Assembly (NCBI GenBank): GCA_018064645.1
Contig: JAGHUT010000045.1
Location: forward strand, 1 to 64,000
From: Candidatus Crickella merdequi
GTDB lineage: Bacteria; Bacillota; Clostridia; Peptostreptococcales; Anaerovoracaceae
DNA length: 64,000 bases
Direction: 5' to 3'
Shown here: piece by piece, positions 1 to 10,318 of the stretch
Layout: each line of letters starts with the position of its first letter
How positions within the stretch are numbered: position 1 is the first letter of the stretch
The notes under the pieces: generated by a model
The model's input: only the letters and a program-made list of their open reading frames with translations
Told to the model about the DNA's origin: nothing
Databases searched by the model: none
Program-made: the position numbers and the translations under genes

Positions 1-671
1 TTCCTCATCAGCTCGCTTTTCTGCGATTCGTATCCGATGAGGTCGTCAAAGCTTATCTTCTCTGTCGCACGGATTGGTTTGAAACGGAGCTCATCTCCGT
101 CCTCTTCGACAATTCTGAACGCGTCTGTAAAAGAAAAGTCTCCTATTCCCCTTATTTTGTAGTGGTCGTCGAGTACAGCTTTAAAATCTTTGTCGCTGCC
201 TGCGGCTTTAAGCTTGTCTCTAACTTCAACTACCATTCCGCCTGCGCGTCCTGCGTACTCTGATGGCTCATTGTCGTTTCTGAAATCGAGGATTGCTTCA
301 ATCACTGTATCGCTCAGAACTTCTCTGAGGCTCTCGAATTCATAGCTCATCAGAGTCTTAATAATTCGAAAATCTGACAGAGCAAGAGCCGAGAAGGAAT
401 CCTCCTTCGCTTCAGTTCTTTCTCTTGATATTGTATATGCATTCTCGTCCGTAAGAGCGAAGTATACGATATAGTTCTGCCAGAGATTTCCGTCGATTCC
501 CATTCGGGAAGAAAGTGATATTAACTGATTCACTACCGAAAGAACGGAAGCTTCGAGAGCCGCTTTATCTGTGCCCCCGGAGCACCGTTCTTCTGCTTCG
601 ATTAACTCCGACATTATGCTCCCTCTTGCGGGTTTGAAGAATAGCATTTTGCTGACTTCCTCTTTAAGCAT
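1..671 (-). CDS. DUF815-family ATP-binding protein, N-terminal part (cut by window edge)
   Basis: Reading the minus strand from an ATG at 669-671 gives an open frame of 223 codons with no stop before the window edge; it is missing from the ORF track because it has no end. The start is preceded by a strong ribosome binding site (AAAGGAGG, 5-6 bases away). The N-terminal 190 residues are helical and poorly conserved. Then comes ISFDDLIGYESQKSEL, which resembles the segment just before the Walker A region of DUF815 AAA-type ATPases. The P-loop itself lies outside the window, so the ATPase call rests on this lead-in motif. The gene follows ilvD on the same strand with a 33-base gap and no clear terminator, so it may be reached by read-through. 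Its cellular role is not known. Confidence 0.72.
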   Translation of the reverse strand, partial: MLKEEVSKMLFFKPARGSIMSELIEAEERCSGGTDKAALEASVLSVVNQLISLSSRMGIDGNLWQNYIVYFALTDENAYTISRERTEAKEDSFSALALSDFRIIKTLMSYEFESLREVLSDTVIEAILDFRNDNEPSEYAGRAGGMVVEVRDKLKAAGSDKDFKAVLDDHYKIRGIGDFSFTDAFRIVEEDGDELRFKPIRATEKISFDDLIGYESQKSELMR

Positions 672-704
672 GATGCCTCCTTTATCGATTTAAAAGTTCC
701 ATTA

Positions 705-2369
705 TTATGGCAGGAGGATTGCTCCCTTATCTGCCGATGACACCATCTTTGCATATCTTGCAAGATAGCCTGTCTTGATTCTTGGCTCAGGACATACCCA
801 TGCGGCTCTTCTCTTCTCGAGCTCCTCATCTGAAACATTGAGTACAATGCTGCACTCCGGAATGTTGATTGAGATGATATCTCCCTCCTGTACAAGAGCG
901 ATGTTACCGCCTGATGCTGCCTCCGGACTTACGTGTCCGATTGAAGCGCCTCTTGTAGCACCTGAGAAACGTCCGTCTGTGATAAGAGCAACGCTCTCGC
1001 CAAGACCCATACCTGCGATTGCAGATGTTGGATTGAGCATCTCTCTCATTCCAGGACCGCCCTTAGGACCCTCGTAACGAATTACTACTACATCGCCAGG
1101 ATTGATTTTCTTAGCATAGATTGCCTCAATAGCATCATCCTCGCAGTCGAATACTCTTGCAGGACCTTCGTGCTCCATCATCTCAGGAGCAACTGCAGCT
1201 GCCTTTACAACACATCCGTCTGGAGCAAGGTTACCCTTGAGAACTGCAATTCCGCCTGTTGCCATGAACGGATTATCAATAGGTCTGATAATCTCTTCAT
1301 CTGTGTTCTCTACACCTTCAAGATTCTCTGCTACTGTCTTGCCTGTTGCTGTAATCAGGTCGGTGTGGAGGAGATCCTTCTTTGTGAGCTCCTTCATTAC
1401 TGCATATACTCCACCAGCCAGATCAAGATCCTCCATATAAGTCGATCCTGCAGGAGCAAGATGGCAAAGGTTAGGTGTTCTTCTGCTGATTTCGTTTGAC
1501 TTGTCGAGATCAATCTCTACTCCAGCCTCGTGTGCAATTGCAGGAAGGTGAAGCATTGTATTTGTTGAGCAGCCAAGCGCCATATCTACAGTCTCAGCGT
1601 TGTCAAAAGCCTTCGCTGTCATAATATCTCTTGGCTTGATATCTTTCTCAACAAGCTCCATAATCTTCATTCCTGTGTGCTTAGCAAGTCTTAATCTTGC
1701 TGAATATACTGCAGGAATAGTTCCGTTGCCAGGAAGTGACATTCCGATTGCCTCTGTAAGGCAGTTCATTGAGTTAGCTGTGTACATTCCAGAGCAGCTT
1801 CCACATGTAGGACATGCATTTTCTGTCATCTCTGCTACGCCGGCTTCATCAAGTGTTCCAGCCTTGTACGCACCTACAGCCTCAAACATGTGGCTGAGGC
1901 ATGTTCTCTTTCCATCCTTCAGCTTACCTGCGAGCATTGGTCCGCCTGATACAAAAATTGAAGGAATGTTCAGTCTTGCTGCTGCCATCAGAAGTCCAGG
2001 TACGTTCTTGTCGCAGTTAGGAATCATTACAAGTCCGTCGAACTGGTGAGCTGCTACCATTGACTCTGTTGAATCGGCAATAAGGACTATAGTTACAAGA
2101 GATTACTTCATTCCTGTATGGCCCATTGCGATACCATCACATACTGCGATAGCAGGGAACATAATAGGAGTACCGCCTGCCGCGCGAACGCCGGCTTTTA
2201 CGGCCTCAGCAATCTTGTCGATATTCATGTGGCCTGGAACGATCTCATTATATGAGCTTACGATTCCGATAAGAGGGCGCTCGATTTCCTCATCTGTGTA
2301 ACCGAGAGCGTAAAGAAGACTCTTGTTAGGAGTTCTTTCTACGCCTTTTTTGATTGCATCTGAACGCAT
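705..2369 (-). pseudogene. ilvD: Dihydroxy-acid dehydratase gene interrupted by an in-frame stop
   Basis: Two ORFs (88 and 451 residues) lie in the same frame, separated only by TAA at 2103-2105 and 14 sense codons. Read through, they give a 555-codon frame, the usual size for IlvD, which makes 2-oxo acids from dihydroxy acids in Ile, Val and Leu synthesis. The iron-sulfur cysteines are all present ([18 protein letters not shown]). The family normally reads GMKYSLxSRELIADSVE here; this sequence reads [16 protein letters not shown], so Tyr is replaced by stop and the Arg-Glu and Val positions also differ. There is no frameshift. The second ORF could restart at the ATG at 2058-2060, but without the first cluster ligand it should not be active. 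A recent pseudogene, or sequence error in a short patch, are both possible. Confidence 0.85.
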
Positions 2370-2396
2370 TTATAATTCTCCTTATAACTTCTAAAG

Positions 2397-2424
2397 GGAT
2401 TCCGGCCGAAAACGGCCGAAATCC
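2397..2424 (-). other. Hairpin between ilvC and ilvD
   Basis: GGATTTCGGCCG and CGGCCGGAATCC pair over 12 positions with one wobble around a TTTT loop. It lies in the 90-base ilvC-ilvD gap. No U-run follows in the direction of transcription, so it looks like an RNA-processing or stability hairpin and not an intrinsic terminator. Confidence 0.6.
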
Positions 2425-2459
2425 TCTGTTCTAACAAGTATTAACTAAGTCCGTGGGAA

Positions 2460-3488
2460 TTAGTTTGAAGCGCTGTCGAGACCCTCGTCTCCGCCCTGTG
2501 TATCCTTCCAGAGCATGTTGTTTCTGAGCTCTGCTCCAACAACCTCCATCTGGTGCTTAGCAAGGTTGTTTCTCTTTGAGTTGAAGAATGTTCTTCCATT
2601 CTTGTTCTCAGCAATCCATCTGCCGGCAAAAGTTCCGTCCTGAATGTCTGCAAGAACCTTTCTCATGTTAGCCTTAACCTCGTCATGTGGAAGTACTCTT
2701 GGTCCTGATACGTACTCACCGAACTCAGCTGTATCTGAAATTGAGTAGTTCATAGCTGCAACTCCACCCTTGTTGATGAGGTCGATGATGAGCTTCATCT
2801 CGTGAATGCACTCGAAGTATGCGTTCTCTGGCTGATATCCAGCCTCTACGAGAACCTCGAAACCGCACTGCATGAGGTCTACAACTCCACCACAGAGAAC
2901 TGTCTGCTCTCCGAAGAGGTCTGTCTCTGTCTCCTCGTACATTGTTGTCTCCATTACTCCAGCTCTATCTCCACCGATTCCAGCGATGTAAGCAAGTGCG
3001 ATATCCATGCACTTTCCTGTTGCATCCTGCTCGCATGCTACGAGGCAAGGAACACCTTTTCCAGCAACATACTGCGATCTTACAGTGTGTCCAGGTCCCT
3101 TAGGCGCTGCCATGAATACGTCGATGTTTGCAGCAGGCTGAATCTGCTGATATCTGATATTAAATCCGTGAGCAAATGCAAGTGCAGCGCCATCCTTGAG
3201 GTTAGCTGCTACTGACTCCTTGTAGATGTCAGCTGCTCTCTCGTCGTTAACGAGCATCATTACGATGTCGGCCTTTGCTGTAGCCTCAGCAACTGTATAA
3301 ACCTCAAAACCGTCCTTTGTAGCCTTGTCCCAGCTCTTTCCTGGACGAAGTCCCATAATAACGTTGCATCCTGAATCTCTCAGGTTCATTGCGTGTGCGT
3401 GACCCTGTGATCCGTAACCGATAATTGCGATAGTCTTTCCGTTAAGTACGTTAAGATCACAGTCCTTCTCATAATACATTTTTGCCAT
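2460..3488 (-). CDS. ilvC: Ketol-acid reductoisomerase
   Basis: Converts acetolactate and acetohydroxybutyrate to the dihydroxy acids of valine and isoleucine synthesis, using NAD(P)H and Mg2+. The protein starts [11 protein letters not shown] and is 342 residues, typical of the short class I enzyme. [17 protein letters not shown] is the Rossmann nucleotide loop, and the C-terminal knotted domain carries the acidic metal ligands (for example in ETDLFGEQ). The ORF track extends the start by 22 codons into ilvN; I chose the ATG at 3486-3488 because GGGAGAA precedes it and the family begins there. The gene overlaps the end of ilvN by 20 bases, suggesting translational coupling. Confidence 0.95.
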   Translation of the reverse strand: MAKMYYEKDCDLNVLNGKTIAIIGYGSQGHAHAMNLRDSGCNVIMGLRPGKSWDKATKDGFEVYTVAEATAKADIVMMLVNDERAADIYKESVAANLKDGAALAFAHGFNIRYQQIQPAANIDVFMAAPKGPGHTVRSQYVAGKGVPCLVACEQDATGKCMDIALAYIAGIGGDRAGVMETTMYEETETDLFGEQTVLCGGVVDLMQCGFEVLVEAGYQPENAYFECIHEMKLIIDLINKGGVAAMNYSISDTAEFGEYVSGPRVLPHDEVKANMRKVLADIQDGTFAGRWIAENKNGRTFFNSKRNNLAKHQMEVVGAELRNNMLWKDTQGGDEGLDSASN

Positions 3489-4020
3489 AGTCGAATTCTC
3501 CCTTCTCCTTTGTGTCCTCGTCAATTGTACTTGTTCCTCTCTCGAGGGCCACAATACCCGTTCTAACTAATTCCATAATATTTAAATGCTCAAGCAGATT
3601 CTCGAAAGCATGATTCTTCTCATTGTCTCCAATAATCGCCAGAGTTATTGACTCAGTTGATACATCGATTACAGATGCTCTGAAGATGTTTGCAATCTGC
3701 ATAACTTCGTTTCTCTCGATGCTGTCAGCTGTTGCAATCTTTATGAGCAGAAGCTCTCTCTTTATTGCACTTTCACTTGAAAGCAGCTTTACAGAATGAA
3801 CCGGCAGCAGTTTTCTGAGCTGGTTGCATGTGAGCTCTGCTTTTTCCTGTGTGGTCAGAAGCTCAATTGTCATTCTTGAAATTGCTGGATTATGAGTGGT
3901 TCCTACTGCAAGGGACTCAATGTTGTATCCTTTTCTCGAAAACATTCTCGATACCTGTGACAGTACTCCTGCCTCGTTATCTACAAGGACAGATATTGTG
4001 TGGATAGTTTCTCTATTCAT
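3469..4020 (-). CDS. ilvN: Acetolactate synthase small (regulatory) subunit
   Basis: 183 residues. The N-terminal ACT domain (about residues 6-80, starting [31 protein letters not shown]) is the site that binds valine for feedback control in this family. A second ACT-like domain follows (about 85-160). It partners IlvB, whose gene lies 11 bases upstream. The last 20 or so residues ([21 protein letters not shown]) run past the normal end of the family and are encoded over the ribosome binding site and start of ilvC, which fits coupling of the two reading frames. GGAGGAAAGAT precedes the start. Confidence 0.92.
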   Translation of the reverse strand: MNRETIHTISVLVDNEAGVLSQVSRMFSRKGYNIESLAVGTTHNPAISRMTIELLTTQEKAELTCNQLRKLLPVHSVKLLSSESAIKRELLLIKIATADSIERNEVMQIANIFRASVIDVSTESITLAIIGDNEKNHAFENLLEHLNIMELVRTGIVALERGTSTIDEDTKEKGEFDYGKNVL

Positions 4021-4031
4021 ATCTTTCCTCC

Positions 4032-5735
4032 TTAGTCTACGATAAAGTTAGTAATAGCTCTTCCGCCTGGTACCATTGGACGAACCAGTTCGTCAATGTC
4101 GATTGGACACTCGATTACAGCACTCTTGCCACTTTCGAGAGCTGCCTGAAGAGCTGCCTCGAGTTCAATCTTAGTTGTGCATCTCATTCCCATGATTCCA
4201 AAAGCCTCAGCCAGCTTAACAAAATCAGGACCTCTATCCATGTATGTCTGTGAGTATCTGTGATCATACATAAGAGTCTGCCACTGTCTTACCATTCCAA
4301 GAGCTGAGTTGTTGAAAAGTACTGTGATTACAGGAATGTCGTACTTCTGCTCTGTGCAGAGCTCTGCGAAGTTCATTCTGAAACTTCCGTCTCCAGTGAT
4401 ATGACATACGCACTGGTCAGGATTACCAACCTTCGCACCGATAGCAGCTCCAAGACCGAAGCCCATAGCACCGAATCCGCCTGATGTGATCAGCTGACCC
4501 GGATAGGTGAAATGGAGGTGCTGAATTGCCCACATCTGATGCTGTCCTACATCAGTTGCTACGATTGTCTTCTCTGGCAGAATCTTTGCGATTGCCTCTG
4601 TAATCTGCTTAGGTGTCAGTGTATCTCCACCTGACTCGTACTCCTGCTCCTTAGGGAACTGGAATACATACTCTTTCCAAGGTGTGTGATCCTGCTGCTT
4701 AAGCTTCTTGTTGGCAATCTCAAGAACTCTTTTGGCATCGCCTACGATGTGATGGTCTGTCTTAACATTCTTGTCAATCTCAGAACGGTCAATGTCAATG
4801 TGGACAATCTTTGCATTTCTTGCAAAATGCTTTACATCAAGAGTTACTCTTTCGTTGAATCTGCAGCCTACAGAAATCAGAAGGTCGCAAGCATCGATTC
4901 CTCTGTTGGAAGCCTGTGAACCGTGCATTCCTATCATATTTGTTGAGAGTGGATTTGATCCGTCAAAGCCGCCGGCACCCATGATTGTAATTGCTACAGG
5001 TGCGTCTGCCTTTTCTACAAACTCGAGGAACTCAGCCTGTGCTCTACCTCTTACAACTCCGCCTCCGCAGATTACCATTGGCTTCTCTGATGCTTCAATC
5101 ATCTCGATGAGCTTGTCGATATCGCCTTCTGGCTCATGTGGCTTGAGGTTATGTGTTGGTCTGTTCTTAAGAGTTGCAAGCTTTCCTGACTCATAGTGCT
5201 TGTCGAGATCTACTTTCTCATACTCAGCTTCCTGGCCGCTGATGTTAGTCAGAATATCAATAACAACAGGACCTGGGCGACCTGATCTAGCCATTGCAAA
5301 AGCCGCTCTTACTGTGCTTGCAATCTCGTTAACATCCTTAACGAGGTAGTTGCACTTTGTGATAGGCATTGTGATACCGACTGTATCGCACTCCTGGAAT
5401 GAATCCTTTCCAATGAACGCCTCGCCTACGTTACATGTGATGAATACAACAGGAGATGAATCCATAAATGCTGTCGCAATTCCTGTTGTCAGGTTAGTTG
5501 CTCCCGGACCTGATGTAGCAATACAAACTCCAACCTTACCGGTGCTTCTTGCATATCCGTCAGCAGCATGTGATGCGCCTTGCTCGTGAGCTGTAAGAAT
5601 GTGCTTGATCTTATCTCCATACTTGTAGATAGAATCATACAGATTGATTACAGTTCCACCTGGATAGCCGAAGATTGTATCAACGCCCTGCTCCAGAAGA
5701 CATTCCATTAAGATGTCTGATCCTTTGAGTTTCAT
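4032..5735 (-). CDS. ilvB: Acetolactate synthase large (catalytic) subunit
   Basis: Thiamine-diphosphate enzyme that condenses two pyruvates to acetolactate, or pyruvate with 2-oxobutyrate. 567 residues from MKLKGSDILMECL. It has the three domains of the family: the N-terminal pyrimidine-binding domain with the catalytic Glu in AHEQGASHAADGYAR, a central FAD-binding domain, and the C-terminal diphosphate-binding domain with GDGSFRMNFAEL followed by VLFNN. I preferred the ATG at 5733-5735 over the longer ORF start (MEKGED...) because GGAGAAAGGTG stands just upstream of it and the family begins there. It is 36 bases downstream of leuB in the operon. Confidence 0.95.
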   Translation of the reverse strand: MKLKGSDILMECLLEQGVDTIFGYPGGTVINLYDSIYKYGDKIKHILTAHEQGASHAADGYARSTGKVGVCIATSGPGATNLTTGIATAFMDSSPVVFITCNVGEAFIGKDSFQECDTVGITMPITKCNYLVKDVNEIASTVRAAFAMARSGRPGPVVIDILTNISGQEAEYEKVDLDKHYESGKLATLKNRPTHNLKPHEPEGDIDKLIEMIEASEKPMVICGGGVVRGRAQAEFLEFVEKADAPVAITIMGAGGFDGSNPLSTNMIGMHGSQASNRGIDACDLLISVGCRFNERVTLDVKHFARNAKIVHIDIDRSEIDKNVKTDHHIVGDAKRVLEIANKKLKQQDHTPWKEYVFQFPKEQEYESGGDTLTPKQITEAIAKILPEKTIVATDVGQHQMWAIQHLHFTYPGQLITSGGFGAMGFGLGAAIGAKVGNPDQCVCHITGDGSFRMNFAELCTEQKYDIPVITVLFNNSALGMVRQWQTLMYDHRYSQTYMDRGPDFVKLAEAFGIMGMRCTTKIELEAALQAALESGKSAVIECPIDIDELVRPMVPGGRAITNFIVD

Positions 5736-5771
5736 ATCTTCACCTTTCTCCAAAATATAATTAACTAAAGT

Positions 5772-6842
5772 CTATAAATAACTGATAATAGTGTCTGTCA
5801 TCTCAGTGCAGCTGAGTGCTCCCTCTGCACCGCCGGCAATATCAGCAGTTCTGTATCCTGCATCAAGAACCTTGTTGACAGCCTCTTCAATAGCATCAGC
5901 CTCCTCTGTAAGATCGAAGGAGTATCTCAGCATCATTGCTGCTGAAAGTATTGTTGCGATTGGGTTAGCTTTGCCTGTTCCTGCGATGTCAGGTGCTGAG
6001 CCGTGGATTGGCTCATACAGACCTCTCTTGGTATTACCGAGAGATGCTGATGCAAGCATTCCGATTGAACCGGTAATCTGAGATGCCTCATCTGAGAGAA
6101 TATCTCCGAACATGTTGCTTGTTACCACTACATCGAACTGACCCGGATTTCTGACAAGCTGCATTGCTGCGTTGTCTACCAGCATGTCCTTGCATGTGAC
6201 CTCTGGATACTGCTCGCCGATTCTGTGAACGACTTCTCTCCAGAGTCTTGATGTCTCAAGTACATTTGCCTTGTCAACACTGATGAGATTCTTGCCTCTC
6301 TTCATTGCTGTCTGGTAAGCGACATGTGCGATTCTCTCAATCTCCATGACGCTGTATGCCTCGGTGTCGTAAGCCTCTTTGCCGTATTTGCCTTCACGGT
6401 AGCCTCTTTCACCGAAGTAGATGCCTCCTGTCAGCTCTCTGAGAATCATAATGTCAGAACCTTTTGCAACGATGTCAGCTCTGGGCGGGCTGTCATCCTT
6501 AAGCCCTCCGTAGAGCTTTGCAGGTCTTAAGTTAGTGAAAAGTTCCAGCGCCTGTCTCAGTCTCAGAAGTCCCTTCTCTGGTCTTGCATCTCCGCTGAGG
6601 CCATCCCACTTAGGTCCGCCTACTGCTCCGAAAAGCACGCTGTCGCTTGCGAGACATCCCTTAACTGACTCTTCAGGAAGTGGATCTCCGCAGGCATCGA
6701 TAGCTGCACCACCTGCAAGGTACTCATTGAATTCAAAACTGTGTCCGTACTTCTCTCCGATAACTTCAAGAACTCTTACAGCACTGTCTACGATCTCCGG
6801 ACCGATACCATCACCTTTAACTAATGCAATCTTATAATTCAT
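5772..6842 (-). CDS. leuB: 3-Isopropylmalate dehydrogenase
   Basis: NAD-dependent oxidative decarboxylation of 3-isopropylmalate, the third leucine-specific step. 356 residues, usual for the family. LVKGDGIGPEIVDSAVRVL is the N-terminal signature, FTNLRPAKLY and LRELTGGIYFG are substrate and cofactor loops, and PIHGSAPDIAGTGKANPIA is the adenine-binding loop of the NAD-specific group. It starts 5 bases after leuD ends, so the two are probably translated together. A second protein of the same superfamily in this window (20284-21450) has isocitrate dehydrogenase features instead. Confidence 0.95.
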   Translation of the reverse strand: MNYKIALVKGDGIGPEIVDSAVRVLEVIGEKYGHSFEFNEYLAGGAAIDACGDPLPEESVKGCLASDSVLFGAVGGPKWDGLSGDARPEKGLLRLRQALELFTNLRPAKLYGGLKDDSPPRADIVAKGSDIMILRELTGGIYFGERGYREGKYGKEAYDTEAYSVMEIERIAHVAYQTAMKRGKNLISVDKANVLETSRLWREVVHRIGEQYPEVTCKDMLVDNAAMQLVRNPGQFDVVVTSNMFGDILSDEASQITGSIGMLASASLGNTKRGLYEPIHGSAPDIAGTGKANPIATILSAAMMLRYSFDLTEEADAIEEAVNKVLDAGYRTADIAGGAEGALSCTEMTDTIISYL

Positions 6843-6847
6843 ATGCC

Positions 6848-7330
6848 CTATGCCTTCTTTCTGTAGTTAATCAGTCCGCCAGCTTCGATAATTGCCTGAA
6901 TGAATGGAGGGAATGCTGCTGCCTGGAAGCTCTCGCCAGTTGTCTCATCCTTGATAACTCCTGTCTCGAAGTCCACGCTTACAGTATCTCCGTTAGCAAT
7001 TGCCTCTGCTGCCTCTGGGCATTCAAGAATCGGAAAACCAATATTGATTGCATTTCTGTAGAAAATTCTTGCGAAGCTTGCTGCAATTACACATGATACT
7101 CCGCAAGCCTTGATTGACACAGGTGCATGCTCTCTTGATGAGCCGCATCCGAAGTTCCATCCGCCAACCATAATGTCACCTGTATGATCAACCTTTGGGA
7201 ACTCTGGATCGATGTCCTCCATGCAGTGTCTTGCCATATTCTCAAGAGATGGATCATTGAGATATCTTGCAGGGATGATTACGTCAGTGTTAACGTCATC
7301 ACCGAATTTGTAAACTTTACCTTTTACCAT
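6848..7330 (-). CDS. leuD: 3-Isopropylmalate dehydratase small subunit
   Basis: 160-residue swivel subunit that works with LeuC to isomerise 2-isopropylmalate to 3-isopropylmalate. It begins [24 protein letters not shown], typical of the stand-alone LeuD of anaerobes and archaea, and carries [18 protein letters not shown], the conserved substrate-binding loop. The ATG at 7328-7330 follows GGAGGTCATC; the longer ORF start in the track overlaps leuC and has no such signal. Ten bases separate it from leuC. Confidence 0.95.
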   Translation of the reverse strand: MVKGKVYKFGDDVNTDVIIPARYLNDPSLENMARHCMEDIDPEFPKVDHTGDIMVGGWNFGCGSSREHAPVSIKACGVSCVIAASFARIFYRNAINIGFPILECPEAAEAIANGDTVSVDFETGVIKDETTGESFQAAAFPPFIQAIIEAGGLINYRKKA

Positions 7331-7340
7331 GATGACCTCC

Positions 7341-8603
7341 TTACATAATATCTTCCGGACCTGCCACGTAACCTGCAACAGCAGAAGCTGCAGCTACAGC
7401 AGGACTTGCAAGAATGATTTCACTCTCTACGTGACCCATTCTACCTACAAAATTTCTGTTTGTTGTTGAGATTGTTCTTTCTCCTTCGCACATTACTCCC
7501 ATGTGGCCACCCATACATGGGCCGCAGCTTGGAGTATTAACTGCGCATCCGGCCTCGATGAAAATCTTCATTATGCCTTCCTCGATGCACTGGAGATAGA
7601 TATCCTGAGTTGCAGGAACGATATTGACTCTGATGCCCTTTGCAACTTTTCTGTCCTTGAAAATCTCTGCTGCGATTCTCATATCCTCCATACGGCCGTT
7701 AGTGCAGGAACCGATTACGACTGAGTCGATGTGAGTTCCCTTGACCTCATCAACAGTTCTTGTGTTTGATGGGAGATGTGGAAGTGATACTGTATTCTTC
7801 AGCTCACTGAGGTTAATCTCAACGACTCTTTCGTACTCAGCATCCTCATCAGCTTCGTAAACATTGTATGGTCTGTCGACTCTGCCCTTGATGTACTCAA
7901 GAGTTTTCTCGTCTACAGGGAAAATTCCGTTCTTTCCGCCGGCCTCAATAGCCATGTTGGAAATTGTGAATCTGTCATCCATGCTCAGCTCTGCAACACC
8001 AGGGCCTGCAAACTCGATTGATTTGTAAAGAGCCCCGTCTACACCGATCTCTCCAATGAGGTGAAGGATTACATCTTTACCTGTTACCCACTTTGAAGGC
8101 TTGCCTGTCAGCATTACCTTGATTGCTGAAGGAACCTTGAACCAGCTCTGGCCTGATGCCCAGCTTGCTGCAAGATCTGTTGAGCCAACGCCTGTTGAGA
8201 AAGCTCCAAGAGCTCCGTATGTACATGTGTGTGAATCGGCTCCAATGATAATCTCGCCTGGAGCAGCAAGACCTTTTTCAGGTACAAGCGCATGCTCGAT
8301 TCCTACAACGCCTGTGTCATAGAAATGTGTGAGATCCTGCTTCTTTGCAAACTCTCTTGCCTTCTTTGAGAGTCTTGCTGAATCAATATCCTTGCAAGGT
8401 GTGTAGTGATCGAGGATGATTGCTACCTTATCCTTGTCGAAAACCTTGTCAAAGCCTGCCTGCTCGAAAATGTCTGCAGATACAGGTGATGTAATGTCAT
8501 TACTCATGCACAGATCGAGTCTTGCTTCTACAAGCTCGCCTGCCTTAACGCTTTCCACTCCCACGTGTGCCGCAAGAATCTTCTGCGTCATAGTCATGCC
8601 CAT
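7341..8603 (-). CDS. leuC: 3-Isopropylmalate dehydratase large subunit
   Basis: Aconitase-family [4Fe-4S] subunit, 420 residues, of the short type found with stand-alone LeuD. Cluster ligands are visible in [10 protein letters not shown] and in [33 protein letters not shown] is the conserved substrate-binding segment. The start follows AGGAGGATATAGATT. It lies 27 bases after leuA and 10 bases before leuD. The separate full aconitase at 21498-23417 has its own swivel domain and is clearly a different enzyme. Confidence 0.95.
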   Translation of the reverse strand: MGMTMTQKILAAHVGVESVKAGELVEARLDLCMSNDITSPVSADIFEQAGFDKVFDKDKVAIILDHYTPCKDIDSARLSKKAREFAKKQDLTHFYDTGVVGIEHALVPEKGLAAPGEIIIGADSHTCTYGALGAFSTGVGSTDLAASWASGQSWFKVPSAIKVMLTGKPSKWVTGKDVILHLIGEIGVDGALYKSIEFAGPGVAELSMDDRFTISNMAIEAGGKNGIFPVDEKTLEYIKGRVDRPYNVYEADEDAEYERVVEINLSELKNTVSLPHLPSNTRTVDEVKGTHIDSVVIGSCTNGRMEDMRIAAEIFKDRKVAKGIRVNIVPATQDIYLQCIEEGIMKIFIEAGCAVNTPSCGPCMGGHMGVMCEGERTISTTNRNFVGRMGHVESEIILASPAVAAASAVAGYVAGPEDIM

Positions 8604-8630
8604 AATCTATATCCTCCTGTTACTATCTGA

Positions 8631-10160
8631 TTAGTTAGCAGCTTCTTCTCTCTGCTTAATCAGCTTGTTAACTGACTGAATGTATGCAACGATTGATGAC
8701 TCGATAACGTCTGTAGAAAGACCGTGACCTGTGTAAGTCTTGTTCTCGTTAGTCAGCTTGATTGTTGCGTCTCCGATTGTATCCTTGCCCTCTGAAATTG
8801 AGAAGATTGAGAAGTCTGCAAATGTATGCTCTCCTGGCTTAGCAATCTTGTTGATAGCTCCGAATGCTGCATCAAGAGGGCCATCTCCGAGGCATACTGC
8901 TTCGTAATTCTTACCGTTCTTCTCAAGGTTGATTGTGCATGTAGCTGTTGTGAAGTTGCTTGTGTTAACAGAGAACCAGTTGAGCTTGTAGCCACCCTCT
9001 TCATCCTTGATCACACTGTGGTTAACGATAGCCTCAAGATCGCTGTCGTTTACTGTCTTCTTCTTGTCGCAGATTACCTTGAACTCCTCGAAGCAAGCCA
9101 GCAGCTCTTCCTTGGACAGCTCGTATCCAAGCTCCTTGAGACGAGTCTCAAAGGCATGCTTTCCTGAATGCTTACCAAGTACCAGATTATTGGCTGTGAT
9201 ACCAACTGACTCTGGAGTCATAATCTCATATGTTGCCTTGTTAGCAAGTACTCCATGCTGGTGAATTCCAGCCTCGTGAGCAAATGCGTTCTTGCCGACA
9301 ATCGGCTTGTTAAGAGGTGCTGACTGTCCGATGATGTTATATACAGTCTTAGAAGCCTTGCTGATCTGTGTTGTGTCGATTCTTGGCTGTGATGCAAAGA
9401 TGTCCGGACGAGTGCGCATTGCCATTACTACTTCCTCAAGTGAAGTGTTGCCGGCTCTCTCTCCAAGACCATTGATTGTACACTCAATCTGTCTAGCTCC
9501 TCCAAGTACTCCTCCAAGAGAGTTAGCTGTAGCCATACCCAGGTCATTGTGGCAGTGTACAGAGAAAATTACATCCTCTGGATTGTCGATATGACTCTGA
9601 ACGTATGAAATGAGGTTTCTCATCTCGTCTGGAGTTGTATATCCAACTGTGTCTGGGAGGTTGATTGTTGTGGCACCGTTAGCAACTACTGCATTAACAA
9701 CCTTTACCATGAAATCGTAATCACTTCTTGTAGCATCCTCACAGGAGAACTCAATATTTGAGCAGAGGCTTCTTGCATACTTTACAGCAGCTGCTGCATT
9801 CTCAATAACCTGATCTTCTGTCATCTTGAGCTTATATTCCATGTGAAGTGGTGATGTTGCCAGGAAGACGTGGATTCTTGGATCTACTGCACCCTTAACA
9901 GCATTGTATGCTGCATCAATGTCCTTCTGTACTGATCTTGAAAGTGAAGCAACTGTACAATCCTTAACTGTCTCAGCAACTGTCTTTACTGACTCGAAAT
10001 CTCCAGGAGAGGAAATAGCAAAACCAGCCTCGATGATATCAACCTTAAGTCGTTCTAGACACTTTGCTACCTCAATCTTCTCCTTGAGGTTCATGCTGCA
10101 GCCAGGGGCCTGCTCGCCATCGCGAAGTGTTGTGTCGAAAATCTTAATGTCGTTAATCAT
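8631..10160 (-). CDS. leuA: 2-Isopropylmalate synthase
   Basis: Condenses acetyl-CoA with 2-oxoisovalerate, the committed step to leucine. About 509 residues. The N-terminal catalytic TIM barrel starts with FDTTLRDGEQAPGCSM (metal ligand Asp and catalytic Arg) and includes the metal-binding SVHCHNDLGMATAN. The C-terminal LeuA dimer domain (about 360-505) is the family's leucine-feedback site. The ORF track starts at a GTG one codon earlier; AAAGGAG fits either start, and I give the ATG. First gene of the leu-ilv operon, about 65 bases after an attenuator. Confidence 0.95.
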   Translation of the reverse strand: MINDIKIFDTTLRDGEQAPGCSMNLKEKIEVAKCLERLKVDIIEAGFAISSPGDFESVKTVAETVKDCTVASLSRSVQKDIDAAYNAVKGAVDPRIHVFLATSPLHMEYKLKMTEDQVIENAAAAVKYARSLCSNIEFSCEDATRSDYDFMVKVVNAVVANGATTINLPDTVGYTTPDEMRNLISYVQSHIDNPEDVIFSVHCHNDLGMATANSLGGVLGGARQIECTINGLGERAGNTSLEEVVMAMRTRPDIFASQPRIDTTQISKASKTVYNIIGQSAPLNKPIVGKNAFAHEAGIHQHGVLANKATYEIMTPESVGITANNLVLGKHSGKHAFETRLKELGYELSKEELLACFEEFKVICDKKKTVNDSDLEAIVNHSVIKDEEGGYKLNWFSVNTSNFTTATCTINLEKNGKNYEAVCLGDGPLDAAFGAINKIAKPGEHTFADFSIFSISEGKDTIGDATIKLTNENKTYTGHGLSTDVIESSIVAYIQSVNKLIKQREEAAN

Positions 10161-10213
10161 CACTGTTATCTCCTTTGTCTTAAAAAATTTAAAAATAGTC
10201 TATAAAATATTAA

Positions 10214-10248
10214 AAGCCGAATGACCTGCGTTAAAAGTCATCCGGCTT
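10214..10248 (-). terminator. Attenuator terminator in the leuA leader
   Basis: On the minus strand AAGCCGGATGAC pairs with GTCATTCGGCTT (12 pairs, one wobble), followed by the U-rich run TTAATATTTTATA. It sits between the leader peptide and leuA, as a transcription attenuator should. The U-run is interrupted, so its strength is uncertain. Confidence 0.8.
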
Positions 10249-10318
10249 ATAATCTGATTTAAATCCGCGCGTAAAGCGCGTAACAGTTACTAGCAGTTTG
10301 TGGCATGACTTTTAACGC
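10228..10318 (-). promoter_or_regulatory. Antiterminator pairing arms of the leuA attenuator
   Basis: GCGTTAAAAGTCAT (10305-10318), inside the leader peptide frame at codons 27-31, is the exact 14-base complement of ATGACTTTTAACGC (10228-10241). The second arm covers the 3' part of the terminator's left arm and its loop, so the two structures exclude each other. A ribosome held at the Leu codons 18-22 would leave the first arm free and favour read-through into leuA. The pairing is seen in the sequence; the mechanism is inferred from classical leader-peptide attenuation. Confidence 0.8.

Noticed and set aside
614-895. Short minus-strand ORF at the left end
   Set aside because: It overlaps ilvD and the DUF815 gene in another frame and has no family features.
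2058-2105. Programmed read-through or an unusual genetic code at the ilvD stop
   Set aside because: The stop is the common TAA, other genes here end normally in TAA, and nearby residues are also altered, which fits mutation or error better.
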